Source of the DNA: Silvanigrellales bacterium
GTDB lineage: Bacteria; Bdellovibrionota_B; Oligoflexia; Silvanigrellales; Silvanigrellaceae
Length of the DNA: 15,827 nucleotides
NCBI GenBank assembly: GCA_028285285.1
Contig: JANQPW010000618.1
Location: 1 to 15,827 of the forward strand
Reading direction: 5' to 3'
The notes beneath the pieces are model-generated. The model made no database searches, was not told the DNA's origin, and saw nothing but the letters and a program-made list of their open reading frames with translations. A program made the translations under genes and the position numbers. Of the stretch, positions 7,515 through 15,632 are shown piece after piece (the stretch's first letter is position 1; every line of letters begins with the position of its first letter).

Positions 7515-7524
7515 CCATCTGCAG

Positions 7525-8448
7525 ATGAAGGGTTTTGAAGAACAGCCTCGTGGAAACATGATCGGCCAAAGACTCTTCCACGGGGAGAGCGTGGGCCTTG
7601 CCCATGAACGCTGTGTGGGCTACCACAAAGACTTTCATGTTCATGACAGACCAATGTTTGTGTTTCCAAGACTCGGCACTCGCATGAGCATCACTGTGAT
7701 CGCAGGTGACTCCACCAACGCACCTCCTCGCCGTGCACAAAGCTCCGGCAAAGACCTCATCATCGACGACGAATCGGTTCTCTATCTACCTGCACAAGTC
7801 TTGCACGACGATCAATCTCTCACCCACGTTTATGACACTTTGGCACTTTACCCAACCCCACTTGTGTTGCAGCAGATCCTGCTCTCTCGGCAAGAGAACT
7901 ACTCTCTTGTCAGCGACCAGTGGCTTTGCACCACTCAACTCTTTTCCCGATCTCGCTTGCAGTCGGCCTGCCTCGAACGTCTCGTTCACAGCTACGTGAT
8001 CGAATCGGAAAGCTCAGAACACATCATCTCCGATGTGTTCACCACACTTCTTGACGACATTTTGTGGAGGCAGCATCGCCAAAAACCCTCATCGGAACCA
8101 ACGGCTTCCGATGGTGGCGGAACGGGCGAAAGCCTCGCCCACGAAATCAAGCGGAGCCTCGATGCTCACCTTTTCACCGACATCAGCTCAGGGAAACTCG
8201 CGAAGAGATTCGCGCGCTCCGCGCCCACCATCAACAAGCTTTTTCGAGCGGCATTTGGCGTCACCCCCCTGACCTACGTTCGGCTCAGGCGACTGCAGAC
8301 CGCTTCAACCCTGTTGAAAGACGATCGCCACAGTGTTGAAGAGGTGGCCCTGCTTGTGGGCTATTCAGATTCCGCCGCCTTTAGCCATGCCTTCAAAAAA
8401 CAATACGGAGTGTCCCCGGCCGAAGCACGGAACACAGGCAAGAAATGA
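7525..8448 (+). CDS. AraC-family transcriptional regulator
   Basis: From the ATG at 7525 the product is 307 aa. A TTG at 7474 would add 17 residues but lacks a ribosome binding site. The N-terminal half (about 20-110) fits a cupin-like effector domain; its His-rich strand HKDFHVHDRP (34-43) resembles the H-x-x-F-H-x-H pattern of many AraC sensors. The C-terminal 100 residues form the double helix-turn-helix of the family. The first helix pair lies around LAKRFARSAPTINKLFRAAF (225-244), the RLRRLQTASTLL linker helix follows, and the second HTH lies around VEEVALLVGYSDSAAFSHAF (271-290), closing with the usual GVSPAEAR. It is divergent from the lipoxygenase operon across about 190 bp of promoter sequence, so it probably controls that operon and perhaps itself, with an oxylipin or fatty acid as a conceivable ligand. 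It converges on the kinase gene with only 16 bp between the stops. Confidence 0.92.
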   Translation: MKGFEEQPRGNMIGQRLFHGESVGLAHERCVGYHKDFHVHDRPMFVFPRLGTRMSITVIAGDSTNAPPRRAQSSGKDLIIDDESVLYLPAQVLHDDQSLTHVYDTLALYPTPLVLQQILLSRQENYSLVSDQWLCTTQLFSRSRLQSACLERLVHSYVIESESSEHIISDVFTTLLDDILWRQHRQKPSSEPTASDGGGTGESLAHEIKRSLDAHLFTDISSGKLAKRFARSAPTINKLFRAAFGVTPLTYVRLRRLQTASTLLKDDRHSVEEVALLVGYSDSAAFSHAFKKQYGVSPAEARNTGKK

Positions 8449-8464
8449 GATCTCCACTGCGACT

Positions 8465-11302
8465 CTAACTCAACTCAGAGGCGCCCTGCGAAACATCGGG
8501 TTCAGAAGGACCCACTTTGACCTCGATGGGCGGGTTCTCCTCTTCTTCTTTGCTCCCACTCCCGTTCGGCTCATCGGGCTCCGTGTAGCGGCGGAGGATG
8601 GCTTCGAGATCTGCTTTTCGAACCGGCTTTGCCACATAGTCCGTGAACCCCGCATCGAGGCACTTCTGACGATCGTAGCTGAGGGCATTGGCTGTGATGG
8701 CAATGATAGGTGGCAGGTCAGTCCAGCGCTCTCGCATTTGCGCCACAGCCTGGTAACCATCCAAAACGGGCATGAGGCAATCCATAAACACGATATCGAA
8801 CTTTGCTTTACCAACCGACTCAATGGCTTCCCGGCCATCACGTGCCTGAGTCACATCACACCCAAAGCCCATCATCATTTGAGTGAAGACCACGAGATTC
8901 ACCTCGTTGTCTTCAACAATCAAGACCTTTTTCGCATGACAGTCCGTCTTTTCTTTGGGCATCACTGCGCAGTCCAACTCTTGAATCAAACTGCGTCCAG
9001 CTCCTCTCTGCCCCGAGACTGTCGACAACAACTCTTGAGGGAGCATGCGGAGTGAGAAGCAGTCCACCATCGATGTGGAGCACTCCAAGGCGTCTGCCAG
9101 CCGTCTGATTTTCACATCTTTCAGCACACCAAGTGTGAACAAAACCACGCGTTGAAGAGAACCCATTCCCTTGAGCTCAGACAACCGCTCTTGATCAGCC
9201 AGAAACTCATTGAGCTGAGACTCATCAATCAACAACACGCCAATCTCTGAGGAGGCAGAGGAGGGCTCGCGAGCACTCGCGCCCTGACGCCGTTCACCCC
9301 CATTCAACACCTCCACCGCAGAGGGAGAAAACACCCGCTCCACCACTTCTGTGAGCATCTGGTTCGAAGAGACTAACCCCACGCGCAGAGGCATCCACGG
9401 CACCACACCACGCTCTTGAACAGGAATGTTGACAAAAAACCGAGTCCCTCCCCCCGGCTCACTCTCCATTGAGATCTCGCCCCGCAGAATCTCAGTGAGT
9501 TTACGACAAATCGACAGACCCAAGCCTGTTCCACCATAATTTCTTGTGGTCGAGGCATCGGCCTGCACAAAACGGTCAAAGATCTTTTCTGCATGATCTT
9601 GAGAAACACCTATTCCCGAATCACTCACTGAAAAACACAACTGTGGCGACGGATATCTTTGCAGCGAAGCAGACAACCTCACAAAACCCGTTTTTGTGAA
9701 CTTCACAGCATTCGACAACAGATTGTCAACAATTTGCTTGAGCCGAACCGGCTCACTGTGGATCAACTCAGGAAAGTCGGGTGGGTAGTCCAGAAAAAAC
9801 CAAAGCCCCTTCTTCGTAGCGGCCATGGAATGAACCACACAAACCGAGTGAAGCCAATTGCGAGCATTGAAGTACTCCAGATTCAAGTCGAGTTGGTCGG
9901 CCTCCATTTTTGAAAAGTCGAGAATGTCGTTGATCAACCTCAACAAGGATTGGCTGCACTCCTGAATTCCACTCACAAAAGCGGCCTGCTCAGGGCTGTC
10001 GGAAAGACCTTGCAACAGTGAAGAGAAGCCGACTATCCCATTCAAGGGTGTGCGAATTTCATGGCTCATGTTGGCTAAAAATGCAGTTTTCGCCTTTGAG
10101 GCCTGCTCCGCCTCCTCTTTTGACAAGCGGAGTGCTCGCTCCACCTTAGCCCGCTGTGAAATCTCTTCTTCCAAATTGGCATTTTTCAGCTCGAGCTCCA
10201 CCGCTCGGAGACCCACTTCTCTCTCCAGCTCTGATTTTCTTCTTTCAACTTCCAGCTCCTCTTTCATGCGAGAGAGTTCCGCAGAAAGCCGAGAGGAGAT
10301 GATTTCCAAAATGGAGTGGTACATCCGAATTTTCTCAACCGGCCGATGCGACAACGCGTAAACAAGACCTTGAACCCGCCCAAGAGAATCCACAACTCGC
10401 ACCGCCGCATGGTAGCGAGAGCCCAACAGTGCGATAACCTGACCTGGCAATGCGGGTTGTGTTTGTGGTGGTGAATGGAAGGAGTCTCCCTTGTTGTCAT
10501 TTTCACCATCGCTGAGAGTGAGCTCAAAGGTGATGCCGAGAAGCTTTTTGTCGGTGGTTGCAGAAACCACAAAACAAGTGTCCGAGTCGTCGACAACATT
10601 GGCCACAAAGCTTCCCGACATCTCGGGAAGGCGGGCAATGTACTGCACAAGCTGGTCCAAAAACTCGACTCCTGTGCAAGGAGACAGCCCCACAGACATT
10701 TTGCGCACCGTTTCCTCGAGAAGTCTAGTGGAGGTCACGTCACTGAGAGAGCACACGATCAGCCTTCCCAATTTCATGTCAGGAACGGATCGAGCCTCCA
10801 CACTGAGCCAAAATGTGTCTCCATTTTTTCGAATGGCCCGCACTTGAATACGGGTCTGCTTTTGCACCGAACGCCGCAGGGCCCTCATGAGTCGACGGTG
10901 ATCCTCAGGAACAATGAAGTCAAAAATATCTCTTCTCTTCATGCGCGGGGCAGTCTCCAGCCAGTATTGGGCTGCAGTGCCATTGATGCGCTCAATTCTT
11001 CCCTCAAGGCTCAACGCCAGAATACCAATAGAGCTGGCCGTCAAGAGCTGAGAGGAAACCCGTTCTGAAAGAGCAAAGTTGGTGAGCTCTTCCTGATATT
11101 GCGCCACCCGAGAAAGGCATTCACCAAACAACAGATCCGCATTCCCTAGGGAAACGCTGATTTTCTCCTTCAGCTCCGACTCAGGGATTTGAGAAAGGAG
11201 TTCGTTCATCAAGTTCTGCTGAAGGCTCTTCCATTGCGACTGGAGGACATCCGTTTTCACATACCTCCGCGACTTAGCGAAGGAGAGGTCCGTTTCTTTC
11301 AT
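8465..11302 (-). CDS. Hybrid sensor histidine kinase (PAS-GAF-HisKA-HATPase-REC)
   Basis: The 945-aa product is cytoplasmic, with no membrane segment. Residues about 82-192 form a PAS domain and about 205-345 a GAF-like domain. A charged coiled coil (340-405) leads to the HisKA domain with phosphoacceptor His414 in FLANMSHEIRTPLNG. The ATPase domain shows the N box (NLLSNAVKFT, 527-536), the G1 box DSGIG (561-565), an F box around 575-579 and the G2 box GGTGLGLSI (590-598). Residues 638-765 look like a receiver without the acidic pair. A second, intact receiver (791-907) has Glu797/Asp798, phospho-Asp841 in FMDCLMP, Thr870 and Lys892. An acidic tail of about 40 residues follows. The ATG is preceded by a strong GGAGGAG. 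It lies 84 nt after the CheB-CheR-PAS gene, which probably feeds it signals. With no output domain, it must pass phosphate on or act as a phosphorelay hub. Confidence 0.95.
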   Translation of the reverse strand: MKETDLSFAKSRRYVKTDVLQSQWKSLQQNLMNELLSQIPESELKEKISVSLGNADLLFGECLSRVAQYQEELTNFALSERVSSQLLTASSIGILALSLEGRIERINGTAAQYWLETAPRMKRRDIFDFIVPEDHRRLMRALRRSVQKQTRIQVRAIRKNGDTFWLSVEARSVPDMKLGRLIVCSLSDVTSTRLLEETVRKMSVGLSPCTGVEFLDQLVQYIARLPEMSGSFVANVVDDSDTCFVVSATTDKKLLGITFELTLSDGENDNKGDSFHSPPQTQPALPGQVIALLGSRYHAAVRVVDSLGRVQGLVYALSHRPVEKIRMYHSILEIISSRLSAELSRMKEELEVERRKSELEREVGLRAVELELKNANLEEEISQRAKVERALRLSKEEAEQASKAKTAFLANMSHEIRTPLNGIVGFSSLLQGLSDSPEQAAFVSGIQECSQSLLRLINDILDFSKMEADQLDLNLEYFNARNWLHSVCVVHSMAATKKGLWFFLDYPPDFPELIHSEPVRLKQIVDNLLSNAVKFTKTGFVRLSASLQRYPSPQLCFSVSDSGIGVSQDHAEKIFDRFVQADASTTRNYGGTGLGLSICRKLTEILRGEISMESEPGGGTRFFVNIPVQERGVVPWMPLRVGLVSSNQMLTEVVERVFSPSAVEVLNGGERRQGASAREPSSASSEIGVLLIDESQLNEFLADQERLSELKGMGSLQRVVLFTLGVLKDVKIRRLADALECSTSMVDCFSLRMLPQELLSTVSGQRGAGRSLIQELDCAVMPKEKTDCHAKKVLIVEDNEVNLVVFTQMMMGFGCDVTQARDGREAIESVGKAKFDIVFMDCLMPVLDGYQAVAQMRERWTDLPPIIAITANALSYDRQKCLDAGFTDYVAKPVRKADLEAILRRYTEPDEPNGSGSKEEEENPPIEVKVGPSEPDVSQGASELS

Positions 11303-11386
11303 TCAGATCTCCTCCTCTCGTTTTGCGGTTGTACTCGGGGGCATGGGCGGAAAAACCCGGCTTTGAGGCGACACACTACCGCGAAA

Positions 11387-14095
11387 TCACACATTCACTT
11401 CTCGCCGTTGGTTCACAAAGCGAGGAAGAAACAACGACACAATGACATTTTTCGCGGGTTTTCCACCCTTTGGTGCTTCCATCAGTGGCGAGGAGGAAGT
11501 CCATTCCTGGCTCTGACCCTGCGAAGAACCCTCCGCGCGGCCTTCAAATGGAGTTGCCGTGACCAAACAACTTGCACCAAATGCGGTTTCCAACCTTTGG
11601 CGTTGCTCCACCCCCGACTTCAATGCAGTGTCCGCCAGCCGATCCACGCGGTGATCGGCGAAAAACGCAAGTGTCCCGATATTCCTCCCAATGTCTCGAT
11701 TTTGGACACCATATTCTTCCACCGCAGGGCCAATCATCTCCTGAATTTCGAGCGCCTCGTTCAACACCAAAATCAACAGATCTTGGGCACAAAGCGCTGA
11801 CTTCAGTGTTTCAATCTTTCCCACCAAAGAACAAACTCTGTCTTGATTCTCCGCATTAACAGAAAACAGCTCCTCATTGACACTTTCCAACTCTTCATTC
11901 GTGCATTGGAGTTCTTCCGTGCCCGCCAAAAGTTCCTCATTCGCGGTTTGCAGCTCCTCATTCGCTGCCTCGAGCTGGCTTGTGGAATGTGCCAAGTGGG
12001 CCTGCAGCTCATCTAGCTCATGTTTGAGTTGGCCGCAAAGCGCCACAGACTCAGAGTAACGACTTTGAAGCTCAGGGAGGGGCACCTCAACAACAGAAGA
12101 CTCTTCTTCTGAAAGCTCAGGTCTCACTTCAATGGCCACCAAAGGTGCCCCTTCCAAACGCAGAGAAAGCTCACGGAGATAGAGCTTCAAGCGCTGAGAG
12201 TCTGAATCTTCACTCAAACTCACCATAACACTGAGAACACCTGAAGCCCCTCCCGAAAAAATGCGCGTCAATTCTGTTTCCAGCAGCCGGGCACTCGACG
12301 GAGCCAACAGGGAGCCAAAGTTCATCCCCAGTTGTGACGAGGGAACACGAAAAACTTCGTCGACTGTTCCGAAAGTTTGAACAACCTGCAGCTCACGATT
12401 CACCACCACAGTCAAAAGTCGCGCATGGCGCACAACCTCGTCCACAAGCGCCTCACGCATCCCTGTTTCGGCCCACCCCCACTTGTTGGTCGGCACACGA
12501 CGATCGAGGGAAGGAGAGGAAACAACACCGTTTGCATAAAGACCTCCGCCCACACCATAAGGATCGTTGGACAGCTCCTGCGGACTCGTCACTCTCAGCA
12601 TCTGAAGGCGGTCATTTCCTCCAATGGTTTCCACGCCGCCAGGAAGGCTCTTTGACTCCTCCGACGCCACGATCATTCTGCCACCGGCCCGAGCCGAAAA
12701 AGCAAGGCGAGAGATCACTTTCTGGCGCATTCTGGCCTGCAACGACTTCAACGAACCAACAGCAAAGAGACAGCTCACATTTGAAAAAGGAAGGTCTGAA
12801 AGAGAGTTGTGCTCCGCAAAGATCAGCTGGCTCCTCAAGGTGGGGTCCACGAACTCACGGCCATCTGGCGTGAGGCAACAGGCGTCTAGCAGATGCACGG
12901 GCAGCCTTTGAAGATCGCTCGGAAGAATTTCCCCTTTTGCTGTGTAGGGTGAACTGAGCGCCCCAATAGAAGTGCAGAAGAGGCGGAACGTGGCCCGAGA
13001 ATTGGTTTCCGTCAAATAGCGAGAAAGGCTCATTCCCAATGCCAGTGCCTCAATGCCCCGATCGACAGTGATCACCCAGAGTTTCAAACACTCAAAGTCT
13101 CTGACTTCTGCCGTGAGAAGGGGCCAAAGGGTGTTTTCGGCAAACTCCACCAGCGTGACAAGATCTTTGCTGGTGAGTGGCTGAGAAAGCAAGAGCCTCA
13201 TGAGTGCAGTGACCTCATCGGCACGAGACACTGCACGATCCACATAAACTTCCAAATCAGCAATCTTCAAAGACGCCATTCGGCTGCCCACGGCCCCCAT
13301 GAAGACAGACTGCTTAAACTCTTCGATTTCAATGGAATAGCGGGCCTTGAACAGCTGCGACAGACGACTCCACGAATCTGACCTGCGGTGTTCCGACCGC
13401 TCGTGCAAACGGGCATCACCCCGTTTCGGCTCTTCACACACAAAGGTCTCAATGCGCCGAGCCAACTCATTGATCTCTAACGAGACCGTTTCGGGGGCAG
13501 CGTCAATCACCGCGTCTGGCATGCCACTAAACTCACACGTGTCAGGCCGCTGAACCACAATTGTTGCCCCAGACTTTCGCACAGCCAGGCAGCCATCACG
13601 GCCATCGGAACCACTACCACTCAGCACAGCAGCCATAACCCGATTACAGTTTTCATTCGAAAGCGACTTGAAGAGGGCATCAGCCGGATGAAAGACAGAA
13701 GAAAGCGTGTTGTCGTGTTCGAGAGTGCAAAGCCGCCCTTCTTTCAGCACCATATACTGACGGGCCGGTAGCAGATACGCCTCGCCAACTTCAAGGCTTT
13801 GTCCAGGTTCCGCAAAGCGAATGGGGTAGTGGCTGCGCCGACCCAAGATCTGTGGCAATGCCGTGGGAAAATGAGGAGAAAGGTGCTGGACCACAATAAA
13901 GCAACAGGGCAAGCCCGGCTTCAGTTCAGCAAAGAGCTGAGTGAGTGACTGAACCCCTCCTGCAGACGCAGCCACAAGAACGACCGGCATACTCAGAGAG
14001 CTTTCGCTGCGGGTCTGAGCACCCCTTCGGGCGGCTGTCTTTCGAGCCTTCCGACGCGGCAGAGCTTCATTTACTTCTTTTTGAACTTCGCTCAA
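11387..14095 (-). CDS. CheB-CheR-PAS fusion protein with degenerate CheR domain
   Basis: The 902-aa product starts at TTG with a weak ribosome binding site; the start is uncertain, and Met36 is an in-frame alternative just before the first domain. Residues 36-220 form a CheB methylesterase domain with the triad Ser44 (VAASAGGV), His71 (VVQHLSP) and Asp164 (SGSGSDGRDG). Residues about 245-485 align with CheR methyltransferase, but the signature elements have decayed. The SAM-binding GCSTGEE reads TVDRGIE (343-349), the ATDID segment reads CTSIG (374-378), and the CRN-IY loop reads CLFAVGS (442-448). A PAS-like region (about 555-660) precedes the heptad-rich coiled coil typical of these fusions, with repeated NEEL motifs (712-744). 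A C-terminal PAS-like domain (about 762-892) follows. There is no receiver on the CheB part. The protein probably acts as a signalling scaffold upstream of the neighbouring kinase rather than in flagellar chemotaxis; that role is inference. Confidence 0.92.
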   Translation of the reverse strand: MSEVQKEVNEALPRRKARKTAARRGAQTRSESSLSMPVVLVAASAGGVQSLTQLFAELKPGLPCCFIVVQHLSPHFPTALPQILGRRSHYPIRFAEPGQSLEVGEAYLLPARQYMVLKEGRLCTLEHDNTLSSVFHPADALFKSLSNENCNRVMAAVLSGSGSDGRDGCLAVRKSGATIVVQRPDTCEFSGMPDAVIDAAPETVSLEINELARRIETFVCEEPKRGDARLHERSEHRRSDSWSRLSQLFKARYSIEIEEFKQSVFMGAVGSRMASLKIADLEVYVDRAVSRADEVTALMRLLLSQPLTSKDLVTLVEFAENTLWPLLTAEVRDFECLKLWVITVDRGIEALALGMSLSRYLTETNSRATFRLFCTSIGALSSPYTAKGEILPSDLQRLPVHLLDACCLTPDGREFVDPTLRSQLIFAEHNSLSDLPFSNVSCLFAVGSLKSLQARMRQKVISRLAFSARAGGRMIVASEESKSLPGGVETIGGNDRLQMLRVTSPQELSNDPYGVGGGLYANGVVSSPSLDRRVPTNKWGWAETGMREALVDEVVRHARLLTVVVNRELQVVQTFGTVDEVFRVPSSQLGMNFGSLLAPSSARLLETELTRIFSGGASGVLSVMVSLSEDSDSQRLKLYLRELSLRLEGAPLVAIEVRPELSEEESSVVEVPLPELQSRYSESVALCGQLKHELDELQAHLAHSTSQLEAANEELQTANEELLAGTEELQCTNEELESVNEELFSVNAENQDRVCSLVGKIETLKSALCAQDLLILVLNEALEIQEMIGPAVEEYGVQNRDIGRNIGTLAFFADHRVDRLADTALKSGVEQRQRLETAFGASCLVTATPFEGRAEGSSQGQSQEWTSSSPLMEAPKGGKPAKNVIVSLFLPRFVNQRREVNV

Positions 14096-14137
14096 GGTTC
14101 ATCTATCCCATTGTGCCTGCACCATTTGACACCTCAG

Positions 14138-14154
14138 AAGCTTCTCTGAAGCTT
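14138..14154. repeat. Inverted repeat, candidate operator
   Basis: AAGCTTC-TCT-GAAGCTT is a perfect 7-bp dyad with a 3-bp centre. It also contains GAAGCTT twice in direct orientation (14137-14143 and 14148-14154), 11 bp apart start to start, one helical turn. With no T-run after it, it is more likely a protein-binding site than a terminator. Confidence 0.4.
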
Positions 14155-14310
14155 AGAAAAAGAGCAAGAATTCTCGGCGCCATATCATTACTTTTCCACA
14201 AAAATCAGAAAGTCAAAGACCATCGTTCTCCACTCGAAGCCGTCTCGATACAGTAGCTGGCATACTAATTGCTGGATGTCCACTATGAATATCGGACAAC
14301 TTGGCAGATC

Positions 14311-14315
14311 GGAAG
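14311..14315 (+). promoter_or_regulatory. Ribosome binding site of the CapA-like gene
   Basis: GGAAG lies six nucleotides before the ATG at 14322. It supports that start over the in-frame TTG at 14301 and leaves a standard-length lipoprotein signal. Confidence 0.6.
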
Positions 14316-14321
14316 AAAGCT

Positions 14322-15497
14322 ATGAATATTATTAATAAAATTTTGGATAGCAGCCTTGCAGCATCCCTGTTCATCACCATCGCATTTCTCAGCTTCTGGG
14401 CAAGTTGTGGACAGCTCGTGACGGGGCAAGCTCCAGCCACCGGAGCCTCCGAACCCACTCCCCTGAAGCTCACAGCAGACTCGACCTCGAGACTTCCAAA
14501 AGGGGAGTTCCACCTCACCGTTTTTGGGTCTGTGAGCTGGGCCACACACGCCAACGGCCAGGGCCTCCGCACACCGAACCCCTTTGGCAAATGGAACCAG
14601 CGCACGACGAGTGTTGTGCCTTTCACACTCAATCACTCCATGCAAAGCACCGGAAGTGTCGCTCGAAAACTCGAGGGAATTGGGCAAAATCTCGGACACC
14701 TCAACCTCACCACTCTTGAGGGAGCTCTTGCCACGCGGTGTGCGAGCCTTCGGGATCCCTCCACAAGCTTGGTCGTTCACCCACAGACACTCGTGGATCT
14801 GGTTCGCTCTGGCTTCAATATGATTGCTTTGGCCAGCGACCATGCAACAGACTGCTTGAAATCGGACGATTTTGGACAAGTCGCCGCCGACACAACCCTG
14901 CAGTACGCCAACCAGGTGCAGAGCGTCTTTCCGGAGCTCGTCAGCCATGGCCTCAGAAACAGCACAGATTTGCCAACAACCATTACCAACCCCACAACCG
15001 GTGACCTGTTGGCTCGCAAGACAGTATTGGTTCAGGGAAAAAGTGTGAGGGTGGCCTTTGCGTCTTTGCTGTCTGGGCCAGACTCAGCCTGCACGCAAGT
15101 TCTCTGCCCTGCAGACTACGAACAGGCCTCTCGCACCATGCGAAGCCTCGACGCTGACCTGAAAGTTGTCGCCATTCACATTCACCCTGATTCTGCGCGC
15201 CATGAGAAGCGAGCCCTCGAAAACTGGGCTCCAGACTTGATCAAACACAAAGACGTTGATGTGGTCGTGATCACCGGAGAACAGATCGCCGGCACAACAG
15301 CCGAAGCCACGACCATTAAAAAGGTGGGTCGCGACGAGTCTGGAGTGATCTTCTCAGGGCTCGGTGATCTGATCCACACCTCAAAGAGCGCAGAAGCCAC
15401 AGGTGATCCGTCCGTGGCCGGGAAAGAATATGGACGAGCGATTTTTGATCTCCAGACTCTTTCTTTACGCGACGCAACCACATCGTCTCTCAAATAA
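14322..15497 (+). CDS. Lipoprotein with diverged CapA-like domain
   Basis: From the ATG the product is 391 aa. It has a hydrophobic signal (about 12-25) and Cys29 in a WASC lipobox, so it should be lipid-anchored in the envelope. The mature part follows the order of the CapA/PgsA capsule-synthesis family, which has a metallophosphoesterase-like fold. A first strand LTVFGSVSW corresponds to the GDVM region. NLTTLEGA stands at the NLE site, and IALASDHATD is in place of S-x-ANNH-x-x-D. VVAIHIHPDS stands for the V-x-x-HWG strand, VVVITGEQIAG for the GHHPH segment, and GVIFSGLGDLIH for YSLGNF. Several metal-ligand positions, notably the GHHPH histidines, appear lost, so hydrolytic activity is doubtful. 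A separate lipoprotein gene starts 135 nt downstream on the same strand. Family membership rests on motif order; a specific function cannot be assigned. Confidence 0.7.
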   Translation: MNIINKILDSSLAASLFITIAFLSFWASCGQLVTGQAPATGASEPTPLKLTADSTSRLPKGEFHLTVFGSVSWATHANGQGLRTPNPFGKWNQRTTSVVPFTLNHSMQSTGSVARKLEGIGQNLGHLNLTTLEGALATRCASLRDPSTSLVVHPQTLVDLVRSGFNMIALASDHATDCLKSDDFGQVAADTTLQYANQVQSVFPELVSHGLRNSTDLPTTITNPTTGDLLARKTVLVQGKSVRVAFASLLSGPDSACTQVLCPADYEQASRTMRSLDADLKVVAIHIHPDSARHEKRALENWAPDLIKHKDVDVVVITGEQIAGTTAEATTIKKVGRDESGVIFSGLGDLIHTSKSAEATGDPSVAGKEYGRAIFDLQTLSLRDATTSSLK

Positions 15498-15632
15498 GAC
15501 AGAGGAAAAAACTTCCGCCCTCCCCACCCCCCTCCAGCCTGGGAACCGAGATTTTCACCCCTTGTTTCACGTTCGCCATGGCAAGGTGGAACAGACAAAT
15601 CCAACTGAATCTGTGCTGGAGGAGAACGGTCC
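15498..15632 (+). other. Short intergenic region
   Basis: It is C-rich after the stop at 15497. I see no clear hairpin terminator, so the two lipoprotein genes may be co-transcribed. A strong GGAGGAG (15618-15624) serves the next gene. Confidence 0.5.

Larger units (their letters stand above)
14096..14321. promoter_or_regulatory. Divergent intergenic region
   Basis: These 226 bp hold the promoters of the CheB-CheR operon (leftward) and the CapA-like gene (rightward). Rightward, TGG-CATACT at 14258-14266 is a possible extended -10 element with no good -35. A TTGACA hexamer at 14126-14131 has no -10 at a usable distance. A dyad at 14138-14154 is listed separately. No ORF with a ribosome binding site is seen here. 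Confidence 0.45.

Noticed and set aside
7474..7524. Extended TTG start of the AraC-family regulator, also a TTGACA hexamer usable as a -35 box
   Set aside because: No ribosome binding site precedes the TTG, while AAGGAG precedes the ATG at 7525. A promoter built on TTGACA or the overlapping TTGACC would place the transcript start after that ribosome binding site, so neither reading was adopted.
8333..9055. Open frame of 240 codons on the plus strand after the AraC-family gene
   Set aside because: It overlaps the regulator's 3' end and runs antisense to the kinase receiver domain, which has all its catalytic residues.
11909..12000. Imperfect DNA repeats at about 21-27 bp intervals, at first sight a tandem array
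   Set aside because: They encode the NEEL heptad coiled coil of the CheB-CheR-PAS protein, a normal feature of these fusions, not a CRISPR or regulatory repeat.
14301..14321. TTG start adding seven residues to the CapA-like lipoprotein
   Set aside because: GGAAG before the ATG at 14322 gives better translation signals and a normal signal-peptide length.
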